Source of the DNA: Hemileia vastatrix
Lineage: Eukaryota > Basidiomycota > Pucciniomycetes > Pucciniales > Zaghouaniaceae
Assembly (NCBI GenBank): GCA_030280995.1
Contig: JASXTE010000004.1
Coordinates: forward strand, 43,286,797 to 43,350,796
Direction of reading: 5' to 3'
Length of the DNA stretch: 64,000 bases
The position numbers and the translations under genes were made by a program. The stretch's first letter is position 1. The number at the start of each line of letters is the position of its first letter. Positions 1-10,403 of this stretch are shown here, in pieces. A model generated the notes under the pieces. The model made no database searches and was not told where the DNA came from. It worked only from the letters and a program-made list of their open reading frames with translations.

Positions 1-1103
1 CAGGTATCCAAGAATCATATTCTAAAGATTTATTCTTGAATCTCAATAGGTATTCAGTACCTTTTTCAGCAGTAACTATTCTGTCATTTAGAATCTTATC
101 AATTTCTGCTGTCTCAGTGATTTCATTAGGGGTCTTTTTTGGTCTTCCCCTCCTTTTGGGAAATAAATCACTATTGGATGTGTAAGTTTTCAGAAGAGAT
201 ATTGGAAACACAGGATGTTTTTCTGTCATATGGAGAATACAAAATAACTTCAACTGCATTAGCACCAACCATTCTTCTGACAAAAAATGAACCTACAAAT
301 GGGTCTTTCAATTTTTTATTACCTTTTAAATTGAATTGGACTGTAGAAATCAGTACTTCATCACCCTTTTTAAAAGTGTATTCTTTATGGGATTTGTCCC
401 ATCTCTTCTTCTAATATTCAAAGGATTTTTCAATACATTTTTGAGCATGACTTCTGCAAAGTTGTTGCATTTGAAGAAAAGATTTTACACAAGGATGTAA
501 ATCCAATTTAGGTATTTTATTATTGAGAATTTGGACAGGAGTATATGGAATATATCTAAGCCAAAGCTCAAAACGCTTTCTTTGAGTAACAGAATGAACA
601 GTGCTATTATAGGCAAATTCCAACCCAGGAAGTAGGGTAACCCAATCATGAGTGAATCTGTCATTGTCTTTGTACTCAAGGCCAAAGGCACAATACCTTC
701 TTATCATGTCCTCTAGAGTCTGAATCATTCTTTCAGCTAATCCATAAGTTTGGGGGTGATGGGCAGTAGAAAGTTTCAGATCACAACCACAAACATCCAT
801 CAGAGAGATCCGAAATTCAGAAGTAAATTTAGGGTCCCTGTCAGAGATTATGGCCTTAGGAAAACCTGCAGTATTAAATATATGAGACCACCATAAGAAG
901 GCTAATTCTTTAGTGGAAACATCCTTGTGGGTGGGAATAAATTTACACATTTTTGTGAATCTATCAACAATAAACCAACAAGAGTTATAACTGTCTTTCC
1001 CAGCAATGGGTAATCCTGTTACAAAGTCCATGTTTATTATTTTACATGGTACATCAGGAGATTCAATATGTTGCATCAATCCAGCTCTTTTACCAGTCAA
1101 TCT
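1..1103 (-). pseudogene. TE-R integrase, GPY/F and start of chromodomain (broken)
   Basis: The integrase core is readable at 411-1100: the D of MDFVTGLP, the second D in ISDRDPKF, then HHPQT-GLAERM with the catalytic E (DDE with 35 residues between the last two). A TAG at about 411 replaces a residue, and reading continues through KRWDKSHKEYTF and the GPY/F-like module KLKDPFVG (about 170-400). Near 220-230 an A-run has gained a base, so the PISLLK segment is out of frame. Positions 1-138 encode the start of a chromodomain ending in SWIPG. A TAA at about 1104-1106 separates this from the zinc-binding part of integrase. Integrase would insert element cDNA; this copy cannot. Confidence 0.85.
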
Positions 1104-1106
1104 TTT

Positions 1107-2804
1107 TTATTTTTGGCAAGAATCACAGGATTCAACATATTGTTTGGTGTCTTCAGACATATTAACCCACCAAGCAGTGTTTTTAATTCTGATCATTGTT
1201 TTTTCAAGATCAAAATGTCCAGCCAATATGTCATCATGACAAATTTTCAAGATGATTTCTTTCATAGAAGGAGGAATAACAATAACATTACTCAACTTTC
1301 TTCTATAATAGAGGCAGACTTCATCAATTGAAAATTTACTTTTTTCCAAAGACTTCTGGTACTTTGGTGGATGGGTTTTAATTAATGCTTGTATTGAAGC
1401 ATTCTTTTGATCATTTAATATGGTACATAACTTTTTTAAGTCAGTGTCCTTATCATATGAATCCAGAATAAGCTGTAATAGCTCTTCCTCCATATCAACC
1501 ACATATATCCCCTGAATATGAATAACTTCATCTTCAGGAACATATGCAGGATTTGAGTCATCATTCGGCAATAGTAAGCTTAATAACATATCCACATTTG
1601 AGTGAACAATACCAGCCCTATGAATTATTTTCATTCTCCCTCTATATTCTTGAGCAGCCAGTTGCCATCTGAACATATGTATGTTAGGTGTTTTCAAGTT
1701 TAGTAGGGATTTAACTGCACTGCAATGGAGCTTCTCCAGAGCCCACACTACTGCTAAACGTTCTAGTTGAGTGGAACCATATTTCAATTCACTATTTATC
1801 AAGGCTCTTGAAATATAACAAATTACTACTTCTGATACTTTATCATTCATTACTTGTTTCTGATGGAGGGCAGCACCAAGACCAATAAAACTGGCATCAG
1901 TGTATAAACCAAATGGTTGATTAAAATCAGGTAAAGCAAGAATTGGTTCTGACATCAAACAATGTTTCATAGTGTCAAAACCTCTTTGTCTTTCACTGTT
2001 CCAGACAAAAGCAAAATCTTTCCTAGTCAGTTGGGTAAGGGGTAATGCTATGACTTGGTAATTTTTAATATACTGTCTATAGTATCCACACATTCCCAAA
2101 AAACTCTGGAGCTCTCTAACAGTGGTAGGAGCCTTCACCTGCTGTATGGCTGCCACTTTATTTTGGTCAACACATATCTGTAACCCTGAGACAACATGAC
2201 CAAGCACTTTTAAGGAATGTAAACCAAATTTTCATTTCTTCAAGGCTAGTTTCATATTTATCTCATCCATCTTATGGAAAACTTTACACAGGTGGTTAAG
2301 ATGGTCCTCAAATTTTTTAGAGAATATAATGATACCATCAATATAAACCATCAGCCATCCTTCAATTATTTCCTGATGGAATGTGTTATCCATAACTTTT
2401 TGAAAAACTGAAGGGGTATTTTTAGGGCCAAATGGCATCCTAATATACTTATAATTACCCATATGAATAGAAATCATCAGAAAATTCTGAGAGTTCTTCT
2501 CAACAGGTACCTGGTGATATCCCTTATTACCATCCAAACAGCTGATATATCTAGCACCTTGTAGGGTAGCATGTATAGAGCTAATTCTATATAAAGGATA
2601 GATATCATAAACAGTATAAGTGTTCAATGCTCGGTAATCACCACATAAACTGGCCTTATATTTCTCATAAGAAATTAGGACAGTTGAGATAACACAATGT
2701 TTAGGTGTTTCAACTACCTTTTCAATAATATTCATTTTTAAAAGGGTAGAGATATTGTCTTCAATATCATTTCTCTTTGTGGGAGAAGCTGGATAAGGCT
2801 TCTT
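1107..2804 (-). pseudogene. TE-R reverse transcriptase, RNase H and integrase zinc domain (broken)
   Basis: The frame is the same as in the flanking pieces. Reverse transcriptase lies at about 2232-2800, with LMVYIDGIIIFSK: the YIDD catalytic motif reads YIDG, so the second Asp of the active site is lost. A TGA at about 2229 replaces a Cys codon. The RNase H region (1700-1960) keeps LYTDASFIGLGAAL but lacks 13 codons relative to TE-A between EKLH and CSAVKSL, removing a catalytic Asp; this is an in-frame 39-nt deletion near 1727. The integrase HHCC finger (HDDILAGHF to CDSCQK) is at 1107-1230. A TAG at about 2802-2804 ends the segment on the protease side. Confidence 0.88.
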
Positions 2805-3476
2805 CTATAAAGTAGGTGGTATTTCTGTTAAAGGGAAAAATAATGAAAGCTTCATTTCTTCTTTTACCAATCCTAATTCATGTGATTCATGAGCAAAGGC
2901 CATAGGAAAAGATTTGATCAATTTAATGATTGAATATTTATCCTCACCAGAAAGGTATTCTCTAAAAGAAGCATTGTAATTTTCAGACACAAGGGCAGGA
3001 ATTTCTCTTGTAGATCTTCCTTTATATTGAACTACAGAATGACATGTTGTCAATCCTGGTGTTAATAATTTCTTGGGGGAGGAAATTTTAAATTTTCTCT
3101 TCCCATTCATCCCCATTGTGAAGCATTGGTTTGAATGATCTAATTTTATTCCATATTTGGTTAAAATGTCATTTCCCACAATGAAACAACTACTCAAGTT
3201 ATCATTTTTCATGACAACAAAATCACATATAGCTCTTACAAAACCATGGTTATATTTGAAAAAAACTGTGGCTGTGTATTTACCAATGGGGGACAAAACT
3301 GAGCCATAAACTCTCCAATTCTCAGAAATGATAGGCATAAGTTTTGATTTATAATCTTGGTCCACTAAAGCAAGTGCTTTTTCAGATAATACACTTCCTC
3401 CAGCTCCAGAATATAAGACAACCTCAATGTTATTTCCATTGATCAAGACTGGTGCCTTGAGAGGGGCAAGAATAAT
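2805..3476 (-). pseudogene. TE-R aspartic protease and linker (broken)
   Basis: This is the retropepsin-like domain. The segment VVLYSGAGGSVLSEKAL corresponds to VVLDSGAGGSVVSEKAL in TE-A, so the catalytic D of D-S-G has become Y (around 3415-3420). Downstream, VRAICDFVVMKNDNLSSCFIVGNDILTKYGIKLDHSN matches the flap and C-terminal part of the domain in TE-A. A stop at 3477-3479 separates it from the Gag segment in the same frame. With the catalytic Asp gone and stops on both sides, it cannot process a polyprotein. Confidence 0.85.
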
Positions 3477-4586
3477 TTAGCTGTCCTCAAGGCTTTTCAT
3501 GATCTCAGCATCTTCTACTGTAGATGAATCATTATTCTCTATATCAATATTATTTAAATAATGAATATCTTCTTCCAGAATTAATATTTCCTGGTGAGAT
3601 TCATATAAGATATTGTTGGCACAATCACTTGAAGTTTCATCCAGTGCTATTGTGTCATCAGCATGTTCCTCTGTTTTCTCAACAAGATGTATCTTCTTGT
3701 CACAAACATGGCCTTTCTGCCAAGGCTTACTGCATTTGAAGCAAGTATTTGTTGCATACTTTTTGGGTGCAACAGGAGCAGAAGGTTTACCAACCTTTTC
3801 CACAGGTTTTTGTTGGTAATTGGAGGTTTTCTCCAATGAATTTCTAGACATGAATCTTCTAGCATCATACTTGTTGTTAAGAAGGATCGCATTACAAGTA
3901 TTAATGAAAGAAGAAGGTTCCCTTGAGAACTCAGTCATAGCAACTATTAAGTCTCTCAGAGACATAGGTAATTTATAGAGGATCCTGTCCTTCCATAACT
4001 CAAACTCCATCTCTGGGTCCATTGCCTTTAAGATATTCACAAGCTTCATAAAGAACTCAATAGGTTTTCCAGTAGAAGAGCTATATCTGGTCTCTTCATA
4101 TTGCCTTTGTTGAGCTAATCTAAACTTGGAACCACCAAATTGTGCTTTAATTAATTTTTTCCAATCTTCCCATGAGTAGTCATTTTTATCCAAGAGAACA
4201 GATTCATACTACATTAGGGCTACATTGGTAAAAAAAGAAATTAATTTTGACACAATTTCCTCATCTGTGAGTTTGTAAGAATTTTTTAGATTATCAATCC
4301 TGCAAATGAACTGTTGCCAATCATAGGAAGAGTCACCATCAAATGTTGGATAATAGTCAAGTTTTGGCAAATTCTTTAGATTTTAAGTAGTCTCCTTGTT
4401 ACAAGCTTGTTTCTGAGTGAGAAGGAGCTGTAACTTCTCCAATCGGGCAGTAATTTCATTATTTAATCCTTCTGTGGATGATCCAGGTACATCATCAATT
4501 TTTGATGGAAACACAGTGATATCAACAGGTATTTCTGGAACTAATTTTACTTTTGATAAACTAGGAACAGGTAAAATTGGGGTATC
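3477..4586 (-). pseudogene. TE-R Gag C-terminal half with CCHC knuckle (broken)
   Basis: This is the capsid-like and nucleocapsid region. Readable parts include DYSWEDWKKLIKAQFGGSKFRLAQQRQYEETRYSS in two stretches (about 4060-4190) and the zinc knuckle C-x2-C-x7-H-x-C, CFKCSKPWQKGHVC, at about 3700-3750. A TAG at about 4209 replaces the Trp of the MWYES motif, and a TAA lies near 4385. Upstream sequence continues to 4586 and stops exactly at the solo LTR, resuming at 6088 in the same frame. The knuckle normally binds element RNA during particle assembly. Confidence 0.85.
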
Positions 4587-6087
4587 TGTCAGCCTGTATA
4601 TCTCCAGGACTGAGTAAAAAGTAACTATAAGTTATGTTAAACACATGAACTATACATGGGAATAATAAATGAGAGTACACAAATAGTATACATAAGTAAA
4701 ATTATGATAATACACAAAAAATGCCATTATAACACCTTATATACATGCATATATCCACCTTTTATAGGTCTTATGTACTTAATATTAAGTTGGAGTATGT
4801 TAGGGTAATCTTAAGAACCTTAAGTATAAGGCTACATAATTTTTAAGTACACTTAAAGCTGTTATATTCATTGTTTTATGCAAAAAACAAGAAATGCGCT
4901 TTATTTCACTTAAAAGTTGACTATATGCGCTATAAAATTGAGAATATCAAAATTGCGCTTTGACAGATCAATTGGGCTCATTTAGAACTATTGATTTGGC
5001 TATTTAAATGCATAAAAATAACACTTTTCAAATTTGGTGTTTTTTATGCCAGAAATGGCTTCTGTGTACTGGCCACATACTGCCTGCTTTTTTCCCGTGT
5101 GAATAGCTTCATTTTTAGCAAAGTTAGCTTTTTCACACTATAATTACCCCCACATTCTACGCCCACTGTGGGGAAACACACTAAAATAGGCGACAGGCGC
5201 TTATTTAGTGTCCTAGCTTAATTAATAATGCATTGACCCTGTTTATATGCACTAATTTCATTAATAACCTCACTCTTGGCACTTTATTTCATCACCACGC
5301 TTAAATTCGCCTAATTTTAGTCAAGCATTTACCCGTGCAAGAGCCTGCCAAGAACTGCATGTAGTTACCCCACATCTCACGCTCTTTTTTAAGTTCTTGG
5401 GTGGTTTCTCAGTCAATTTTGGTTATTTTTGAATGGGAATTTCACGTAGTATAATGTCAGGATTAGCCCCATTATTTCTACAGTCAATCCCCCTTATTAT
5501 TAAGCTATTATTAACCTTAAAAAGTCTCCTTTAGTCCTTAATATTATTGTTTTATATGCATGTACTCTCTTTTTGTCTTTTTCTTTAATTTTGATGGATT
5601 TCCCTTATTATTTCAGGATTTTGGCGGTTATTACTCTTCTAATTATGTCATGGGTCACTGGGAATGTTGATGGGAATGTCTATTAGTTGTTTAGAGGCGT
5701 GATTAACTGTGTATTGGGTGGTACATCAAGAGAATCATTGGGGAACTCAGTGTGTATAAAAGGAGGAGGTTTTTGGGTTGTATTTCTTCATTTTTTATCA
5801 TTACAATTAACCAATATAACCAAACCAATTACAATACATATCAATTAGTACTTTTATAAGACTTTTGAATAGTATCTGAATTTATATAATCTATTTTTCT
5901 ACCAACTATAAAGATTGTAAGCCATATATAAGAATAGTGAGAATTATATTACTGAGACCTTTACATTTGATTATATTTTACAACTCAGTGGATTAGAACT
6001 ACAGTATTCATATAGGACCATTAAAATCTTCTAGACAACTGACTATTCAAGCTAGTTCACGTCCTTGTACTTGACCTTAGCCTGACA
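4587..6087 (+). mobile_element. Solo LTR of the TE-F family, inserted in TE-R gag
   Basis: A 1501-bp block begins TGTCAGCC and ends GCCTGACA, so it has 6-bp perfect terminal inverted repeats. It is flanked by a 5-bp target duplication GTATC (4582-4586 and 6088-6092). The last 100 bp or so match the end of the TE-F 3' LTR (to 43272) almost base for base, in plus orientation. A TATAAAAG box lies at about 5755. There is no internal region, so an element inserted here and then recombined between its LTRs. No gene is seen inside; scattered short open frames are not supported. Confidence 0.92.
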
Positions 6088-7448
6088 GTATCCTTCTCAA
6101 CAGGTTCTTTCAAAGGAATTTCAGAAATCTTTTTATTATATAACAATGAATTCAATTTCTCTTCAATAGTTTTTAACCTAGTCTTTACTCTTAGAATACT
6201 AGATAAATTCTCACTGATGGTTGCAAATGATAATTGATTTTTATTTTTTGAAGATGAATAATGGTCACTAAATATTTCTAGGTTCAACTTATGTCCCTCT
6301 AGCTCCTGGAAACAGATGGACACAGTATCTTTTAATTTATACAAATCATTCTTGATATTTTGCCATAAAGAAACTTTCTTTTCATGAGTTACTTTGTAAT
6401 GAAACAAATCATCAGAAACTTTCTGTAACTCACTCCTCAATACTTGATAACCCTGTTCAGTTAACAAAATATTTTTTTTTTGAGTCAATTGCATGTTTTT
6501 CATTATATAATTTTGTTTAGCAATAATATCTCTCAAATATTCATCATTAATGTTGGCTACATCTGGAGTATTTCTCAATAGTGAAACAGAATAACTTTCC
6601 AGACTCTCATAAAACTCAGTATCAAGTGTCTCATCAATAATAGCCAAATCCGGATTTATCATTGAGGTAGCAATTAAAACCAAAGGATTAGATACATTAG
6701 AATATTGAGCGATTTGTCTACTGTTCTTAGCCTCTACTGGTCTCACAGTCTCATCTCCTCCTCCAGAATTACCCAAAGGAACTGAATCAGTTACAAGAAA
6801 TGGTACTTGAGATTCAATAGAGGGGCTTACCATGTCTTTGGAAATACTTGGATGTGGTTGTTCTTTCTCCTTCTTCCTCCTTGGTAGGGATGAGGAGGTG
6901 TTGGGTTGAACTGATTTGTTCTTGAAGGACCTTCCTGAGGTATTTGTTGCTGTTTCTGTTGGGACAGATAATCCCACTGGGTGTTCAGCCAACCCCACTG
7001 CCACTTTGAGACTTCCACCTTTTCTTGTTGCTGGGGGGCCAGTTCTGGAAGGTCTTTTGGAGGAGGAGGTTTCTTCTTCTCTTGAAGAAAAGACTCTATG
7101 TTTCTTACCTTTTCTTCTAGACAGTCTATTCTTGACCTCAGCTTGAGGTTTTCTGTCCTCAACTTCTTAATGTGAGTGGAGAGATTTTTTACCTGCTAGT
7201 TTAAGGGCATCTTTTTTATCTTGAAGCCTTTGGGAAGCTCTTCTGGGGGGTTGATAAAAGGCTTTTTTTCCTGAGAAGTTTTCTCCACCAATATTTCCAT
7301 CTCCTGCATTTCTACATCCTTATTGGTCCAGTAATTGATTAATTTGAGCCAGTTTTGTAGTCAAAGGAGAACTTAAAGAACAGGCTTCATCATAATCAAT
7401 CAAATCTAGTTCCTCATCATGGCCAGCAGAAGCACCTTGATCAGTCAT
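6088..7448 (-). pseudogene. TE-R Gag N-terminal part (coiled coil, Pro-rich), broken
   Basis: The start codon is at 7448 (M-T-D-Q-G). A first short exon-like stretch of acidic residues is followed, in a different frame, by a region matching TE-A exon 2 (LPKGFKIKK, NLS-HIK-L-TEN, then GPSRT and PHPYQ) ending W-stop at 6827-6829. The downstream frame (6088-6720) has heptad-rich sequence that looks like a coiled coil. The junctions look like spliceosomal introns: the second donor GTAAGC is at 6825-6830 with a candidate acceptor AG at 6721-6722. The first donor is mutated (TTAAGT where TE-A has GTAAGT). An extra TAG lies in exon 2 near 7197. Confidence 0.72.
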
Positions 7449-7549
7449 AGTTATAATTAACCTGAACTTAGAGAAAGAAATATTTAATCAGTTATTATTT
7501 TTACTTTATTCAAAGAAAAATAAGGAAAAAAATATATATATTATATAAG

Positions 7550-8060
7550 TAATTATCAGGAACTTGTAATCAACTGGAATAATTAAAATATAATGGTTAT
7601 CAGGACAAAAAATTAACTGAAATAATAATCACAATTTTATTAATTTTTAAGGTAATTTTAAAAGCAGGATTTAAAATAAATCAACTGAAAGAATAAAACA
7701 ATTTAATAATTAGTAATATTTTGATAATTATCAGGACTAGAAGTCAACTGAAAAATAATTCAATTACCAGGATTATTGTCAACTGAAATAATTTAATTAC
7801 CAGGACTTATTGTCAACTGAAATAATTTTAATTACTAGGATTTATGTCAACTGAAATAATTTGATATAATTCATTTAATTAATTTATAATATTATTAATT
7901 CACTGCCAGGAAAATATGTCAACTGAAACAATAAATTTCTAATTATCAGGACAGAAGTCAACTGAAAAAATTAAAAAATAATAATATAATTAATTTAAAT
8001 CTTATATCATTTCTAGGACTAAGAACAATATAGTTCTATCTTTGTCAACTAGGAAAAAAA
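7550..8060 (-). repeat. TE-R leader: about ten copies of a bulged hairpin unit
   Basis: In the untranslated leader just upstream of gag, units of the form (on the plus strand) CAG-GAC, short spacer, GTC-AA-CTG recur at about 7557, 7600, 7674, 7732, 7768, 7801, 7836, 7907, 7948 and 8014. Each can fold as a 6-bp stem with a two-base bulge. Most units share the downstream GAAATAATT. One unit pairs GAT with ATC instead of GAC with GTC, and the last pairs CTAG with CTAG. The same shape occurs in the TE-A leader. A role in RNA packaging or dimerisation is inference. Confidence 0.75.
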
Positions 8061-8143
8061 AATTATCTTTCCAGACACCTCCCCCTGTAAAATGAGCAAG
8101 TTAATGCCACTTTACAGAGTGCTGAGTAACAAAAGATGTACGT
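8061..8143 (-). other. TE-R leader, left of TE-B insertion
   Basis: This is the remaining untranslated leader of TE-R up to the insertion point of TE-B. It ends GTACGT, and ACGT (8140-8143) is repeated at 28385-28388, directly after the far LTR of TE-B. No open frame is seen. Confidence 0.7.
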
Positions 8144-8199
8144 TATGGTAAGGTAAACTCTTACAGTCGCCTTGCTGTAAGCAGAATCTGGAGGAGATA
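8144..8199 (-). repeat. TE-B 3' LTR, distal fragment
   Basis: These 56 bp match the first 56 bp of the other TE-B LTR (27301 onward) apart from a G/C difference. The LTR resumes at 17374 after TE-A. The final AGATA is the target duplication of TE-A. Confidence 0.92.
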
Positions 8200-9336
8200 T
8201 GTCGGCCGGTCGTCTAGAAGAAGGAGAAAATAGAAGAAGGAATGAGAGGAGGAGAAGGAGGAAAGGAGTATGGGTAATAAAAAATAAAATTTAATAAAAT
8301 TATTTAATTTATTGAGAGAAAAACAACGATAATTGAGCTGGGAGGTGACAACAACTTGGTTTTATTAATATTAATATTATTTAAGTAAGAGTTCTGCGCG
8401 GCAACCAAAATAATTACTATCAGACTTAAAGCAACCTTTAAATTGTTATATAAAATTTTAATTAGAATTTTATTACTAATAAAAAGAATATAAACGTAAT
8501 AAAAATTGTATTTAATTTGTTGAGTGTATAATAAGTGATGAGGCTACAGGGGATTATCCAAGGCCCTTTTATAGGCAATGGGTCCTCTGAAGCGCTACTC
8601 TCTTTGTAAATACAATGATTAGAATGGAATAAAACAAATATATCAAAAGAGTAAATGAAACATAACAATATAGAGAAAAACATGAAACAAATAATTAAAA
8701 GCCCAATTAAGAATCCAATTTCCCCGCCATTAATCCCCAAATCAGTAAGTGACAATAGTAAATAACTAAACAAGAGTGGAAACATAGGAACTATGAGAAA
8801 TATAATTCCCAACAGATGGCACATCCTGATTAGAGGACATTTTAAGTGAAACAAAAAATAATTTGACGCAACAAAACAAGCAATTAATCTCAATTTGGTT
8901 CAAATTAATTTATTTGTTTTTTCTAACACAATTAAGGGTCAAAAGAAGCGTCCTTAATAATTGTTTAGTATCATATGAGAGGTATTAGTTAATATATAAA
9001 TTTAAGTAATTAATTTAAATATATTATAAATCAAATTTACACTTGTAATTATAATATATGTTTTTTAATTAATTAAATATAAATTTATAATTATTAAATA
9101 CATAAAAATGCGCCATTATTTATAGAATATATTATATTATGCTCAATTTAATTGTATATAAAAATATATATAACCAATAAATTTAATGTAACATTTGTAT
9201 ATAATAAAATTCTTATATAATTTCATTATGTTAATAAAATATTAAGTTATATTCATTAAATACAAGTCTTACCCATTCTTTAAGGTTTTATAATTTATAT
9301 ATCATTTACTGGACTCCTGGAATAGCCTGGCTGACA
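8200..9336 (-). repeat. TE-A 3' LTR
   Basis: This 1137-bp LTR has ends TGTCGG and CTGACA. A TATAAAAG box on the minus strand lies at 8566-8573. A 143-codon hydrophobic open frame (8462-8893) runs through the LTR and covers the TATA region; I regard it as chance. Confidence 0.93.
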
Positions 9337-9352
9337 CTCCCTCACTCTAAAA
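9337..9352 (-). other. TE-A polypurine tract
   Basis: On the minus strand the sequence TTAGAGTGAGGGAG lies directly against the 3' LTR, 17-32 nt after the gag-pol stop. A similar GTGAGGGAG precedes the 3' LTR of TE-E. This is the expected position of the plus-strand primer. Confidence 0.8.
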
Positions 9353-9368
9353 AAACAATAAAAAAATG

Positions 9369-10403
9369 CTAAGATTTTTCCTTTTTGTATTTTTTCAACA
9401 GAGCAGTCAGATTTGAAATTTCTTTGCCAGGTATCCATGCATCATGTTCAGATGATTTGTTCTTATATCTCAATAAATATTCAGTACCTCTTTCAGAAGT
9501 GATAATTCTATCATTGAGAATTTTATCAATTTCTGCTGTTTCTGTGACTTCCTGAGGGTTCTTCTTAGGTCTTCCTCTTCTTTTTGGAAATAAGTCACTG
9601 TTGGAAGTATAAGGTTTAAGCAAAGAAATGGGAAAGACAGGATGTTTCCTATCATATGGAAAATACAATACAACTTCTACTGCATTATCACCAACCATTC
9701 TTTTAACAACAAATGGTCCTACAAAAGGATCTTTTAATTTGTGGTTACCTTGTAAATTGAAATGGACAGTAGAGATCAACACTTCATCACCCTTGTTAAA
9801 TGTGTATTCTTTATGGGATTTATCCCATCTTTTCTTTTCATATTCAAATGCTTTATCAATACAACTCTGAGCATGTTTTCTGCATAGCTGTTGCATTTGC
9901 ATAAAAGATCTTACACCAGGGTGTAGTTCCAACTTAGGTAATTTATTATTGAGAATTTGAGCAGGAGTGTTTGGGACATAACCTAACCAAAGCTCAAAAG
10001 GCTTTTTCTCAGTGACAGAATGAACAGTGCTATTATATGCAAATTCAAGACCAGGCAAAAGAGTGACCCAATCATGAGTAAATCTGTCATTATCTTTATA
10101 TTCTAAACCAAAGGCACAATACCTTCTAATCATATCTTCCAGAGTTTGAATCATTCTTTCAGCTAGACCATCAGTCTGAGGATGGTGAGCTGTAGACAAT
10201 TTTAACTCACAGCCACAAATATCCATCAAAGAGGTCCAAAACTCAGAAGTGAATTTTGGATCCCTATCAGAGATAATGGCTTTTGGAAAACCAATAATAT
10301 TAAACATGTAAGACCACCATAAGAAAGCTAATTCTTTGGTGGATACATCTTTGTGGGTTGGAATAAATTTGCACATTTTTGTGAATCTATCAACTATTAC
10401 CCA
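9369..10403 (-). CDS. TE-A integrase C-part with GPY/F and chromodomain, downstream of the TGA
   Basis: This continues the gag-pol frame after the TGA at 10404-10406. It holds the integrase catalytic core (D of ISDRDPKF and E of DGLAERM with 35 residues between), the alpha-helical C-part, a GPY/F module (KLKDPFVGPFVVKRM) and a C-terminal chromodomain (EIDKILNDRI, GTEYLLRYKNKSSEHDAWIP). In other copies the TGA position is Cys (SYNSCW). The first Met after the stop is at 10376, which would lack the first catalytic D. Chromodomains steer integration toward marked histones in this group; that role here is inferred from the family. Confidence 0.92.
   Translation of the reverse strand, partial: WVIVDRFTKMCKFIPTHKDVSTKELAFLWWSYMFNIIGFPKAIISDRDPKFTSEFWTSLMDICGCELKLSTAHHPQTDGLAERMIQTLEDMIRRYCAFGLEYKDNDRFTHDWVTLLPGLEFAYNSTVHSVTEKKPFELWLGYVPNTPAQILNNKLPKLELHPGVRSFMQMQQLCRKHAQSCIDKAFEYEKKRWDKSHKEYTFNKGDEVLISTVHFNLQGNHKLKDPFVGPFVVKRMVGDNAVEVVLYFPYDRKHPVFPISLLKPYTSNSDLFPKRRGRPKKNPQEVTETAEIDKILNDRIITSERGTEYLLRYKNKSSEHDAWIPGKEISNLTALLKKYKKEKS

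Noticed and set aside
8462..8893. A 143-codon hydrophobic open frame, nearly identical in both TE-A LTRs
   Set aside because: It covers the promoter region, identity follows from the LTRs being recent duplicates, and no diverged LTR in the window preserves it.
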